DNA of 64,000 nucleotides from Trichodelitschia bisporula (taxonomy: Eukaryota; Ascomycota; Dothideomycetes; Phaeotrichales; Phaeotrichaceae): contig ML996694.1 in the NCBI GenBank assembly GCA_010356995.1, forward strand, positions 453,676 through 517,675. The letters run 5' to 3'. The notes under the pieces were generated by a model. That model saw only the letters and a list, made by a program, of their open reading frames with translations, made no database searches and was not told the DNA's origin. The position numbers and the translations under genes were made by a program. Numbering within the stretch: the stretch's first letter is position 1; every line of letters starts with the position of its first letter. Below, one piece after another: positions 11,867-23,632 of this stretch.

Positions 11867-13031
11867 CTTTGTATAGAGTTGGTAGGCTATGGTTGTACTC
11901 TGCGGTAACTCGCGGCTGGGTAGTTTGCGGGACGTCGAAATCACCAATTGCCAAGTCGCGACCCAGAATCTTAGGCTAAGGCATCAATGAGGCATAGAAG
12001 GCTTGGCGACCATCCCGCTCGAAGCTTGGTTGATACGTAGCTTAGTCATCGGGTGCTGGGGCTCATCAATTTAGGCAGTTGCACACCAGTGGCCGCCAAG
12101 GCACTTGCACCGCCACCGACTGGATGCACTATGTAAGCAATTGGACGACATCCAAACAAATGCCTTGAATGTGATGTACGGCATACGTAGGACGACCGCA
12201 ACAGATGATGACTCAAAGGACTTGGGAGAAGGCAGCATCGGATGAGACGGCCCGATAGCAAGCTTTCGAACTATTAAAGAGAGAGAGAGAGACGCAGTGT
12301 GGAAGGGAAGGGAGAGACAAGCCTGCAACTATTCTTCATTCCAAAAAAGCACTGCGACAAAGCAACAACTTCCGGACACAAAAAGCGTAGGGACAGATAG
12401 CCAAGAAAAAAGTAGCTGCCATTATTAGACGCTACTCGTACCGTACCTCTCTGCCTTTTGCTGCCTCATGAAAAGTGAAGAGACTCGAGTAGTGCTGTGA
12501 CTTGCTCTTAAGACTTGCTTGAGAACTGCTTGAAGTTGTTAGTTGTTGCTGCTATTACCTCCGTATTCTGAGTGGTTGCTCCTCCCCTCAAAGCATCTGG
12601 CCTGTGCTTTCAAGTGGCTCCTGAACTGCTCTTGGCGGACGAAGTCACGTGTGGTTGCTGGTGCCAGCAAACCGAACCGCGTCCAACCTCTCCACAACTA
12701 CTCTTTCTCTTCTCCATCCAATTCACCTTCTTCTTCACCCCATCCCCCCCCCCCCCCCCGCTTTCCATTTCTCCCGGCCTCATTCACTGGCAAAAACTAG
12801 ACTTACGCGTTCCTTTAAGTCGAGCTTCGCCCTTAAACTCCATTTCACCGACTGCGCGTCCCAAATACGCGCTTCCAAGACACTCGTCAACTTTTCCTTT
12901 GGCGCCGTCGCGCGCGCGATTCGCAACCTCTTTATCTCAACCTTCACGCAACCTTATCAGCGCGCAAACCCTTTTCATTGACACACTCCACACCTACATC
13001 GCGTTAAAGAGCTATCTCGCTCGTCTCAACC
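11867..13031. other. Divergent promoter region between uS7m and Nup98-Nup96 genes
   Basis: About 1.2 kb. It holds a short GA repeat near 12279-12291, a run of 16 C at 12744-12759 inside a pyrimidine-rich tract, and one TACCGTA at 12439-12445. The nucleoporin leader probably occupies the right end. The open frames here (for example 12572-13156) are low-complexity Pro/Ser shadows. Confidence 0.5.
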
Positions 13032-16000
13032 ATGTCGACCTTCGGTGGTGGCGGGTTTGGCAGCGGGGGCTTCGGCTCCAACTCCACCAACACGACTGGC
13101 TTCGGTGGTTTCGGCGCGAATGCCAGCAACACCAACAACGCGACTGCATCAGGTAAGGAATACAGTTCTGCTCTCGTGATTTCCGTTGTCCCGTCCTCGC
13201 TGTCATGCGCTTTTGGAGCGGTCGCGAATCTCAGTTAACCCCGCCTCCGTGCCTCAGGCTTTGGCTCGTCAAATACCGGCTTCGGATCCAACACGAACAC
13301 TGGTGGCGGCTTGTTCGGCAGCTCAACGGGCGGTGGTGGATTTGGCTCTGGAGGTTCGTGGCCCCTGGCGGCGCTGTTTGGTTCTGGAAAATCAGCATGC
13401 GATTCTCGGAACGCCATATTGCGTTTATGTGGATCCTAACCTGTCGTGACTGCAATTTTCCTCTTTCGAACCTGGCTAACGGATACTTTCTCTAGGTTTC
13501 GGCGCACCTGCTGCATCTGGCTCTGGCTTCGGCGGAAACAAAACCGGCTTTGGCACTGCGACCACCTCATCCGGCAGCGTCTTCGGCGGCGGAACTGCCA
13601 CTGCTGGTAGCGGCTTCGGCGGCTTTGGGAGCGGCGGTACGACTTCAACTTTCGGCGGTGGCGCGAACACCAGCAACACTTTCGGTGCTAAGCCTTCTTT
13701 CGGAGCTCCCGCTACGACTGGAGGCGTCTTCGGCAGCGGTGGTACAGCGAGTGGCTTCGGCAACACAACCACCACTGGCACTGGTTTTGGCGCGTCTGCC
13801 AATCCGACATTTGCGGCTTCTCAGCAAACCAATAATGGGACGGGATCTGTCCAGTTCCAGCCACATGTCGATAAGGATCCTGGCACGTCGACCGTCAGCA
13901 ACCATTACCAGACCATCTCGACCATGCCCAACTATCAGGGCTTTTCCCTTGAAGAACTTCGCATTGCAGACTACGCCCAGGGCCGGAAGTTTGGCACTCA
14001 GACTGGGCAAGTGGGCGGTTTCGGAGCCTCCACTGGCTTCGGAGGCGGCTTCGGCAGCACTGCTGCTGCCAATCCTACTTCTGGATTTGGACCCACCCCT
14101 GCAGCAACCAACAACGTATTTGGTGGAGGCACTAATACTGGCAGCGGCTTCGGAACTCAGGCAACCACCAACCCTGGATTCGGAGCCAGCACGACAAGCA
14201 GCGTCTTTGGTGCGCCGAAGCCTGCCGGAACTAGCATCTTCGGAAGTGGTGCGACCACATCTACTCCGGCTACCAACAGTGTTTTCGGCAATGCTGGCAC
14301 AGGTTTCGGTGGTACTACGAACACTACTGGTGGTTTCGGGCAATCAAATACGGGCACCTCGAGCCTTTTCAACAATGCGCCCAAGCCTGCCACCGGTTTC
14401 GCAGGATTTGGCGGTGGTGCTACAAACACGGCCGGCGGCTTCGGATCAAACACAGCGACTGGATTTGGTCAGCCCGCCGCCTCGACGACCAATGGCCTCT
14501 TCGGCAATACTCCGGCCACGAGCGCGACTACCGGCTTCGGCAGTGCCCCTACCGCCACGAGCGGCGGGTTCGGTGGATTCGGACAGAACCCCCAGCAACA
14601 GCCGCAGCAGCAAACTGGCAGCAACGTGTTTGGCGGCTTCGGAGCTGCTAATCCGCAGCAGAAGCCTAGCATCTTCGGCACGGGCACCGCCGCGGGTGGT
14701 ACGTCAGGTGTGTTCGGGAATGCGGGTCAACAGCAGCAGCCGCAGCAGCCTGCCGCATCAGGTCTGTTTAGTTCTACCAACACTCAGGCACAAGGTGGGC
14801 TGTTTGGCAACAAGCCCCAAGGCGCTGGTAGTCTTTTTCCAGCTGCTAACACAGGTGCTTCAGGTGGTGTTTTCGGAAACACGCAGCAGCAGCCTGCTCA
14901 GGGTGGTAGCCTTTTTGGCCCCACTCAGCAGCAGCCAGGCGGCAACGGCCTGTTCGGTCCGAAGCCGACGCTAAATACCGGGTTCTCCATGTTCCCTAAC
15001 CAGAACAACACTCAGCCGCAGCAGGGCTCCAGCATTTTCGGTGGTCAGCAGCAACAACCCCAAGCGAATTCGAGCTTTCTCGGGAACTCGCAGCAATCCC
15101 AGATGCAGCAGAACACTCTCACGGCCTCGATCATGGATAATGCTTATGGTAATCCCCAGTTGTTTGCGAGTCTTGGTTCGCCATCTCAGGCTACTGGCCC
15201 CATCGCTACTCCCTTGTCCGCTAGCCAGAAGAACAAAAAGCCCGCGATTATCCCTCATTATCGCATCAATCCGGCCTCTTCGTCGCGTCTTATCACGCCA
15301 CAGAAGCGTCCTCCGGGATACGGATTTTCTTACTCTACCTATGGAACGCCTGGCAGCGCGGTGAGCAATGCTAGCCCGATCGGATACAACAACAACCTCC
15401 TCGGCGGCAACATGCAGCGCTCTTTGAGCAAGAGTCTCTCCACCAGCAATCTCCGCAACTCGTTCACTGCTGAAGACAGCGTGCTCCTTCCTGGCGCATT
15501 CTCTAACGCCACGAAAGTGAGCGGTACGGGGAGCTTGAAGCGCCTGAACATCAATAAAAACATGCATGTTCGTCGCTCCCTCTTCGGCAATCCAGCCTAC
15601 GAAGAGGCGAATGGTACTTCACTCCGCAAAAAGGTCAGCTTCGACACCACCACCAACGGCAGCAACGAGACCGCTTCGTCCATCGATCAGAATGGCACTA
15701 GCAGTAGTGCCCTTGTGCGTACGGAGAGCCCTGTCCGTGAAATCGACAATGAGCCCGCCTCCGGCTTGGCTACCATTTCCGAGACTCGTGCTACGAACGG
15801 CGATGTTAGGCCAGCGCTTCCCGACCGCGAGGCTCTTCTCACACACCGCGACCAAGAGCCGGGTGCGTACTGGATGAAGCCCAGCAAGCAGGCCATTGAA
15901 AACATGTCCCGTCAGGAGCGCTCCCATGTCCAGAACTTTACCGTTGGTCGCAATGGCTGCGGCCAGATTGTCTTCAGCGAAGTTGACCTCACGAACATCC

Positions 16001-19000
16001 CGCTTGACGACATCTGCGGTAAGATTGCCGTTCTTGAAGTCCGCTCCGCCACAGTCTACGGCGAGGGTAGCCCGGTGCCGAAGCCGCCTGTCGGCAAGGG
16101 CCTCAATGTGCCGTCAACCATCACGCTGGACAACTCGTGGCCTCGTTCTAAAGCCGGCAGGCTCCCTGTACAGGAGAAGAAGGGTGCCCGTTTCGAGAAG
16201 CACATTGAGCGTCTCAAGCGCGTTCCGGACACTGAGTACGTCAACTACGATACGTCCACGGGCCAGTGGACCTTCAAGGTCGAGCATTACACCACGTACG
16301 CTCTCGATTACGACGAGGACGAGAGCATGCTTTCCAACAGCATGTTGAGCCCTCCGCCGGATACCGCCACTCCGGTCAAGGCGACCCCCTCTGCCAATGC
16401 ACAGACTTCTCCAGGTAGCCAAGGCGACATGTCGATGCCTAGCCCGCCGGATTCTAGCTTGGACGACACTTTCGAATTCAAGCGCCCGAAGGGCAAGTTT
16501 GTGCCCGGCCAGTTTGACGGAGAGTCGTACGACGCCGAGTACCAGGAGGATGCAGCTACACCGGAGTCTTTTTTAGATGAGCGCTCCGCGGGTTCGTCTG
16601 AGGCGGATGTGAACGAGGTGGACGTTACTTCCGACGAGGATGAATTGGTCATGGCTCAGGATCAGGAGATGGCAGGCTCCTTTCCGATGCCAGGCCGCAC
16701 CGTGGAGCAGGAGAACGCTTCTGCCGTCCTCATCAATACCGGGTCCCCAACGAAACCTAAGTCGATCCTCAAGCCTACCGGTCTCCGCCCCTTCGGCACT
16801 CCGGTAAAGGCCGGCCAGATTGTTCTCGGGGCCGACTGGACCGAACAACTTCTGCGCACTGCCAGTCCTAAGAAGCAGGATCGGAATGCGCTCCGGGCTG
16901 TCCAGGCGTCAGCGCTGAAGAACAGGGAGGACGACAGGAAGCCTTTGCCCACTCCTAAGGGACCTGCTTTCAACACGAGCATTGATCTCATGAATTCGCT
17001 GTTTGGAAACGCTGGGAAGGGTACGACGCTGCTGCCTACTAAGCAAGGCGCAAAGAAGGGCTTTGAGGTTTGTGTTTAACCCCCTTTGCTTCTTTCTTCA
17101 TTCAGTGAATCGGCGTCATGGGCGTGTACTTAATTTGAGTATATGGGTCGGACATGGACTGTTCGGTCTGGCGTTGTATGTACACAATGGAATTTGATGG
17201 CTAAACTCTTCTTAGTTCCCTTATGCGAAGCGGGCGCGGACAAGCGTCGAAGTCCAAACTATGAACACTATGGAAAAGGAGTTTCACCACACGACGAAGC
17301 CCAGCTGGGGACCAGATGGAGCCCTTGTTCACATCTTTGGGAGTGACGCTCCCAAAATCACCAGGCTCTTCATGCCGCTTGATGTGAGTTGGATCAGAGC
17401 AAGTCGGGGCCCGCGCTAACGGTAAACAGTTGCTGGCGAAGCCTATCATAGTGCAACAGAGGGTGACGGGAATTACCATCGTTGATGATGTTCCCAAGGC
17501 CCTCCCGCCTCGGAACTTCGACTTCAGCGAACTTGCCAACTCGGTCTCATTGGATACCCCAGCTGGCGCATATGAGCACCAGATCTGGCAGCTTGCGAGT
17601 ATCCTTTTCGACAACTTCGACGTTGAGTTTCCTGAGCACCTTACTGTCGCTCAATATACGGAATACGATGACCGCCTGCGCAAGGCTAAGCTCTCCGAGT
17701 TCTGGAAGAAGCTGGTCTGCGATGATGCTATCAAGCAAGTTAACCAGGCCAATTCGTCAGAAGAGATGGCTTTGATGTATCTCTCTGGTGGTATGGTTGT
17801 GAAGGCGTGCAAGGCGCTTGTTGATGGTCGCAACTTCCATCTGGCCACTCTTGTAGCTCAGATCCCCGGTGACGACGTGTTCCGCTCTGCGATCCAATCT
17901 CAGCTGGTGAGCTGGGAGGAAAACAGCACTCTAACTGACATTAGCGACCATACTCGCGCCATCTATGAGCTTCTTGCCGGCAACACCTACTGCAAGCCTC
18001 GGACGACTGGCGGAGCTCAGAGGGTGTCTTCGTTCAACCTCTCCTCCCGCTTCTGCATTGATTGGCGCCGGTCGTTCGGGCTTCGTCTTTGGTATGGCAG
18101 CAAGCCAGACGAAGATGTCAGTGCTGCAGTTGTGCGCATGGAACAGGATACGCAAGCTGGAAATGAAGCAGTCAAGCCAATCCCGTGGTTCATGGAGCAG
18201 AACCCCAATCAGGCCTGGGACAGCGCCGCGCTCGCTTCGCGTGTGGACCTGCTGTGGGGTCTCCTCAAGCTCTACAGCAACCATAACCTCGAGGATCCTG
18301 TGTCGGTGGAGTCTATCGCCACGACAGAGAACACTGCTAGCGACGCCTTGAACTCGCGCCTTGCATTCCAAGTCGCGACGCTTCTCAGCGCCCGTGGATT
18401 TGGTACACCCGACACAGAGGCGGCAATCGATCGTTTGGCAAACAGCTTCTCTGCCTCGCTCAGCACCATCACGCCTCCGGATGGCGAGGCCCTTCGTACT
18501 GCCACCTGGGTGTTGATGCACCTATCATCGGCCCCTATGCGCGCCACCCGCATCAAGGCGCTTCTCGAAACGCGCGCCGACATCCTCGATCCTCCCGCAG
18601 GTCCGTTGTTCGTATCGCTCACGGGTCAGCAAGCCACGAACGGTCTGCCGGACCTGGGTCTCCCTGCGAAGTGGCTCTTTGCGGCGAAGGCGATGCACGC
18701 CCGTGCGGTGCTGCGCGACCCCGTCGCTGAAGCGCGCTTCCTCCTCGACGCGGGTGAGTGGGCGGCAGCACATGATGTTGTCTGCCACACCGTTGGTCCT
18801 GCGGCCGTCATTAGTGAAGATTTTGAACTGTTGCGGAGTGTGCTGCAAGGCCTGAAGAGCGGCCTTGACCTCTCTCCCGAAGGCGCAGATGCTTGGCACT
18901 CCGGCGCAGGGGTGTATATGGACTACGTCGACCTGAAGGACCTGCACGAGGGACGGCACGGACCGATGGAAGGGCGTGTTGCAACGGAAAGCAAACATGT

Positions 19001-19320
19001 CATTAACCAGTTGCTAAACGTTCTGGAACATGTTTCGGTGGAGGGCAAAGATCAGCTTGAGTGCGCCGCCCTCAAGCTTGTGGGCGAGTTTGTTGCGAAG
19101 CTGCTGCTCCGTGCTTCTGACACCAATGGGTTTGGACACGAAGCCTACTCCGAGAAGGTTCGTCTTGCTTTTCCATCTGAATGCAGGGCGTTGCGCTAAC
19201 GTGGTGCAGGCGGCAGACAAGGCTAGGCTATTGCGCATACCTTTGACCGAGGACTCGTACTTGAAGCACTCGCTTGAGTTAAGTGTTGATTACTATCGCG
19301 CAGTCATGGCCTCTGCCTAA
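13032..19320 (+). CDS. Nup98-Nup96 precursor nucleoporin (SonB/Nup145 type)
   Basis: Polyprotein of the nuclear pore complex, about 1,930 residues in six exons. Introns follow 13152, 13352, 17067, about 17382 and about 19159. The N-terminal third is a GLFG/FG-repeat region that forms the permeability barrier. Within it, at about 13896-13993, lies a GLEBS-like Gle2/Rae1-binding motif (HYQTISTMPNYQGFSLEELR). After a basic linker comes the Nup98 autoproteolytic domain (from GAYWMKPS to WTFKVEHYTTYALDYDEDE). Cleavage is expected at His-Tyr/Thr (16284-16292), where better-known members have HF/S or HF/T. The downstream part is the Nup96/Nup145C scaffold: FHHTTKPSWGPDGALVHIFG, then ILFDNFDVEFP and a long alpha-helical region. 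The small exon from about 17211 to 17382 is required for continuity. Loss of cleavage would leave a fused protein. Confidence 0.95.
13896..13993 (+). other. GLEBS-like Gle2/Rae1-binding segment in the Nup98 moiety
   Basis: Inside the FG-repeat part a single non-FG stretch reads HYQTISTMPNYQGFSLEELR followed by IADYAQGRKFG. This matches the GLEBS motif that recruits Gle2/Rae1 in Nup98 and yeast Nup116. It is the only clearly folded-type sequence before the linker. Confidence 0.75.
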
Positions 19321-21844
19321 TTGATGGGGTCTTCATGTGGCATAGGGAAGAGGTGGGGGGACTGGTCATTTGTGCCAATAACGCTCGATGTTGCCTGCAT
19401 TGTTTCCTTTTTCTCCCTCGACTACCCGTAATGATTTGCTTTGTGTAGCTTCAGCAGCAGCTTCGTGCTTGAATGGCGGCGTGTGGCATATTGAAGTTGA
19501 TGGTTATGGGAACGCTGGAACAAAAGTTGATCTGTGTGAAGGCTGTGGGGGCATAGAGAAGAAGGGGGGAGGGGTGTAGGTCGGTTCGAACTAGTAATCG
19601 TTGTGATACCAGGTGCATGTACCGTGCAGCGGCGATGTTCACTTGGTCAACCCGTCTTTTCCTCAATGCATTTGATGCACGACTTTGCGAAAGCCTTTCC
19701 CGAACCGGATAGCTGTCAACCATTGCGAGGAGCTCAGCCGCACGTCAAGGCTTCGCAGCCCGCCAATAGTCGTCCATGAATGCCAATCGCCTCAATCCAG
19801 TCCAGCCGAATGCCTTCACACACGCACACACTCACAACCACCTTCACTTCAGCGCCGCTCGATGCAAGAGCCACATATCCACCCCAATTGAATGGAGCAC
19901 CTCGCGAATCCTCGCATCCAATTCCGCATTGACGCGCTGTGCCCTCATCCGAGAAACTTAAAAGCTTACCCCAGCACGTCCCAGTTCGCTCAGCTCGGAA
20001 AGAAATGCTTGGAGACATCCCCTGTGCGGTACAGTATACCGTACATGCTACAATGCAGTCGGCGATCCTCCCTCTCCACCATCTCGCAGTTCCGCACGTG
20101 CCTCGCCACCCAACCAACCCGCCAACCCCGATCCTCAGCCTTCGATCGAGATCCTGCACTCTTCGCCCCATCGCCACCCACCCACCTCACCACCGGCGCC
20201 ATTCACCTCCTCCCACCGCGCGCCTCCACCTCATGAGCGTCTACGGTACTTTGCATCCTTGCCACCAATGCGACAGACGCCCACGCCCAGATACCCCAAC
20301 CCCCTCACGAAACTCTGGAAAAGGAAGCAACACCGTGCAACCCAACGCGATGTTCCCCTCCTGCCACTACCGCCGTAGGCCTCGCATGAACCTCCTCCGC
20401 CTCGAGCACTCTCGCTTCCCTCATCCCTGCCTCCCCCAACCCCCCTCCGTTCCCACTTCCAATCGCCAAGGGCGCACCCGCGCGGCTGACACTCGCCGGG
20501 CAGTCTACGCGCTGTGGCTGCACCTCGCAGCTATCGCTCCCCCCCCCCTCACTGCCCCTCCTCACCCACCATTCACCTTCCCGCTCACTGCACCTTCCCC
20601 CACCCCTCCCTCCCCCGCCGATGTACGAACCCCACCCCCCCCCGCGCCCACGTCCACGCTCGAGACAGTAATCGGCCCGTTTCCTGCTGCGCAACGCGCA
20701 CGGTGCGCTCGCGGGTGCGCCCTGCACACGTCTACCGTACCTCGTAGCGGTGACGATGCTCACACGGCGTTTGGGCTCGAGGCGGGCGAGGAATTTCCGC
20801 TCCATTTGGCTTTCTGACCGGTGTTCATCCCGCTCCAGCACTTGACTCCACCGACAATGCAACTCTCGGATCAACCAGCCACCCGGAATACCCTTCCGTC
20901 TATCCCCGCTGCTAATCGCGAACACTCGACTCCCCACTCCCCCCCACCCCTCTTGCGCCTTCGTAGGCCAGTGCAACCTTCTCCCCCAATCGCTCAGTTC
21001 CGCCAACCCTCGGTGTACCACCACACCACCTCAGCCCAAGCGCTGTTCTCTCTTCCCTTACCTACTGTGCCCAAGGTAGTCGCGGTGGCAACGGGATTCC
21101 TGGAGCTTGGCCATGGCACGTCCCCGCTTGCGGAAAGGCCGCCGCGATCGGCAATGCGGGTAAGGTTAGATTGCTGCCCCGTGCGGGCTCCGGGGCCCAG
21201 TCCGAGCCAATCACGCAAGGGGCCAGTGTGAGCGCGTGGTGGGGACGCGGGATTGGTGAGCGGGGGGGGGGGGCGATGGAGCGGTCGGTTTCTCGTGTCT
21301 TGAAGCGGGGTACATGTACTTTTCTAAATGGTGCGTGGCTTCCTACGCCGCCTTGAGTTTAACAAAACATATGGCTGTATGTACAGCTACCGACGTAGAG
21401 AGCTACATCTCTTAGTTCTACGGTACATGTCAGCCCCATGGGAACGCGGAGTCCAAGCCCCTGTCCCAGGCCGTGAGGGCTGGCCTCCTCGCAGCATACC
21501 CGTACGGTACCGGTAAGTACGTATGTCATGGATCAAAATTATTTTCGTTCGACTTATTCGACCCGGGCACCTTCCAACCTCGTTGCCGCATATGCAAGTC
21601 TGGGCTAATTAAACGTCTCGTCGTCATAGGGATTATCGTTACACTCCTACTGCCCACTGCACTGGCTCATTTGAAAGACCCTAACCTTCGCTGAACGTCA
21701 CTATCAGACCACTGATCGACCAACCAATACCTAGGACTGAACCTTTCGTACCCCAATACCAACCGCATATACCGCCCATAACCGACGCATTCATTTGCAC
21801 ATCGATGCCGTTTAGTGCTGAATATTTGCCTGAGGAATGCCAGT
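19321..21844. other. Gene-poor, C-rich intergenic stretch
   Basis: About 2.5 kb. From about 20050 to 21250 the plus strand is strongly C-rich and pyrimidine-biased, with short C runs, which leaves long Pro-rich frames open (19939-20817 plus, 20305-21024 minus) that resemble nothing. A G run lies near 21261-21270. Five TACCGTA/TACGGTA heptamers lie at 20037, 20242, 20733, 21419 and 21503. No gene is supported. Confidence 0.45.
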
Positions 21845-23632
21845 TCAAGCCGTCCTCTCGCCCCTCACATCCTCTCTCAATTTGTTCCGACCGCAGCATC
21901 CAAGAACCATGCTTACAACCGCCAATCGCCGAGACTCATTGTTCTTTTCGACTTCAGCCTTGCCCCGGTCATGCCGTTGAATGGGCTTCCGTGCCGCTGA
22001 GCCGCCACCCAGCACAGGCGGTGGGTTCGTCAACACTGGCCTTGCCATCTCATGTTCACTCTCGACGCTCGCGAACCTGTACGGGCGAACGATACCCTCC
22101 GCCGCCGCAATCGGAAGCAGAATTGGCAAGGCCGCCGAACGCATCGTGTAGGCCATTCTTTGCTGACCCGTGTACTCTGAATTGTCACTACTGGTTCCGT
22201 TTCCAGCTGATGGACCAGAGATCCGGGCTCGCCCTCCAACAGCTTCAGAGCGGTATGAGGCCGAAGGCTTCGAAACGCCACGATAAAATGGTACCCGCGG
22301 CGCCGTTCTTCTACGGCTGGCTCTTCGAGTCTCGTGGGCAATCCTCACGTTACTGATAGGCGTACTGTCGGTACCACTCAGTGGGCCATCCAGCATGTTT
22401 GACGATGTGGCTACTTCAACCTCTGCGTCTAGCCTTGTTATCGCACATGCCTCATGCTGCGGATGTTCAGTATCTCTCCCTGGCGCCTCGGGAATAGGCT
22501 GAGGTTCGCAAGCAGTCTCCGATGAGCTGCCCTGCGATTGGTTGGATGCCATAGGCTGTGAGATTGGCGCATTGTGGAAGGGATGGTTCTTCATCCCATG
22601 GCGGTAAGTGTACCCACTTGGTGGGGGACGCCAGACGGTATTTGCAGTTCGAACAGTGGTCAGCTGGTGTTCAGTCCCTTGCTCCGAGGGCTCTGCCTGT
22701 GCGCCCCCTCGCAATAGGGACAATATAGGACGCAAGATAGACCTCCGTCTAGATCTCCTCTGCTGCTTTTCCTGCGCGTGCTGCTGCTGCACTCGTATGA
22801 CCGGGATATCTCCTGGCCATCGCGAAGCCCCTGGTGGCGTTTTCGTACGAACGAGAGGCGGATATTCAGGTGATAAAGGTCGACCGAATCCTTGCATGGG
22901 AGTGAGGTCTGCGCTCAAGAAGGAAGACTGGTTCGTCTCCGACGCACACATACTTTCGTCGCCCGTAGTCTGCTTCCCTGGAGCCGGTGCATCCTCGTCC
23001 GCACTCCGCGATATGAGCTTTCGAGGCTGACCCAGCTGCCGCTTGGTCGAGTCAACAGGAGGAAAAAGCAGCATGTTCTTTGCTTTGGCTTTAGAAGAAG
23101 GCCCGCTGGTTGGAGGTGCAGGGGCACCAGCAGATGCAGATGCAGATGCAGATGCAGATGCAGGTGCAGGTGCAGGTGCAGGTGCAGGTGCAGCTCCAAC
23201 TGGTTGCGCTTGGAGCGTTGCAGAGGAGCATCTTTCCACTATGGTGCTAAGAGGCGTACCGTTTGGGTTGTTGATGAAACGAACCGTGACGCTCGCAGGC
23301 TCAGCGGCATCATGTGCTCTCGGCTGCTGCGAGTTGTTTTCTGTATCTGCGCGCGTATTGCCACCGGACTTCACAGTCGCAGTGGGGCTAGCAGCCTGGG
23401 CTTTTCGTTTGGATGCTAAAGGGAGGCATGTATCCGCCTCAGAGGTTGTGAGATCAACTGTTGGAGTAGAGCAGGTAGTGGTGATTAGTGGCTGTTCGGG
23501 AGGAGATAACCCATCGGGTGGACGGAGCGGAGGAGGGATAATATCAAGAGTAGAAGATTCGCTTGAGTTGCTGCGGTCCGAAAGGGGGTGAGGCATACTG
23601 GATGCAGCAGGATGGGGGTTGTTTTGCCGCAT
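21845..23632 (-). CDS. Hypothetical 595-residue disordered protein
   Basis: One long intron-free frame. It is open to 23650, but the first ATG is at 23632. I do not recognise a family. It is rich in Pro, Ser, Thr, Arg and Ala and probably disordered: a Ser/Pro-rich N terminus, a short ordered-looking stretch near residue 125 (VTVRFINNPNGTPLSTIVER), an Ala-Pro/Ala-Ser repeat coded by a hexanucleotide array, a basic patch RRSRRRSILRPILSLLRGG near 305-325, and Arg-rich C-terminal segments. There is no signal peptide and no clear membrane helix. It could be a fast-evolving regulatory protein with a nuclear signal at the basic patch. A chance frame cannot be excluded, but a 595-codon frame with ordinary codon use favours a gene. 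It is isolated in a gene-poor region. Confidence 0.6.
   Translation of the reverse strand: MRQNNPHPAASSMPHPLSDRSNSSESSTLDIIPPPLRPPDGLSPPEQPLITTTCSTPTVDLTTSEADTCLPLASKRKAQAASPTATVKSGGNTRADTENNSQQPRAHDAAEPASVTVRFINNPNGTPLSTIVERCSSATLQAQPVGAAPAPAPAPAPASASASASASAGAPAPPTSGPSSKAKAKNMLLFPPVDSTKRQLGQPRKLISRSADEDAPAPGKQTTGDESMCASETNQSSFLSADLTPMQGFGRPLSPEYPPLVRTKTPPGASRWPGDIPVIRVQQQHAQEKQQRRSRRRSILRPILSLLRGGAQAEPSEQGTEHQLTTVRTANTVWRPPPSGYTYRHGMKNHPFHNAPISQPMASNQSQGSSSETACEPQPIPEAPGRDTEHPQHEACAITRLDAEVEVATSSNMLDGPLSGTDSTPISNVRIAHETRRASRRRTAPRVPFYRGVSKPSASYRSEAVGGRARISGPSAGNGTSSDNSEYTGQQRMAYTMRSAALPILLPIAAAEGIVRPYRFASVESEHEMARPVLTNPPPVLGGGSAARKPIQRHDRGKAEVEKNNESRRLAVVSMVLGCCGRNKLREDVRGERTA
23130..23190. 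repeat. Two-block hexanucleotide repeat, (GCAGAT)5 then (GCAGGT)5
   Basis: Five GCAGAT units are followed directly by five GCAGGT units, plus-strand sense, inside the 595-residue gene on the minus strand. There they encode Ala-Pro and Ala-Ser dipeptides. The unit is a multiple of three, so length changes keep the frame. Confidence 0.9.

Noticed and set aside
12572-13156. 194-codon frame before and across the Nup98-Nup96 start
   Set aside because: It is a low-complexity pyrimidine-rich leader and overlaps the first nucleoporin exon in another frame.
13550-14974. 474-codon frame inside the Nup98-Nup96 gene
   Set aside because: It is a shadow in another frame of the FG-repeat coding region. 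The true frame carries the FG repeats and GLEBS motif.
19590-19605. GGTTCGAACTA resembling a tRNA T-loop
   Set aside because: No acceptor stem, D-arm or anticodon arm could be drawn around it.
19939-20817. 292-codon plus-strand frame rich in Pro, Thr and His
   Set aside because: It follows from the C-rich skew of the region, has no recognisable motif, and a similar-sized frame lies opposite it.
20305-21024. 239-codon minus-strand Gly/Arg-rich frame
   Set aside because: It is the complement of the same skewed stretch, is low complexity and resembles no family.
22892-23591. Plus-strand frames opposite the disordered-protein gene, including a Cys/Arg hexamer repeat
   Set aside because: The hexanucleotide array is open in all frames. 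The minus-strand frame is far longer and continuous.
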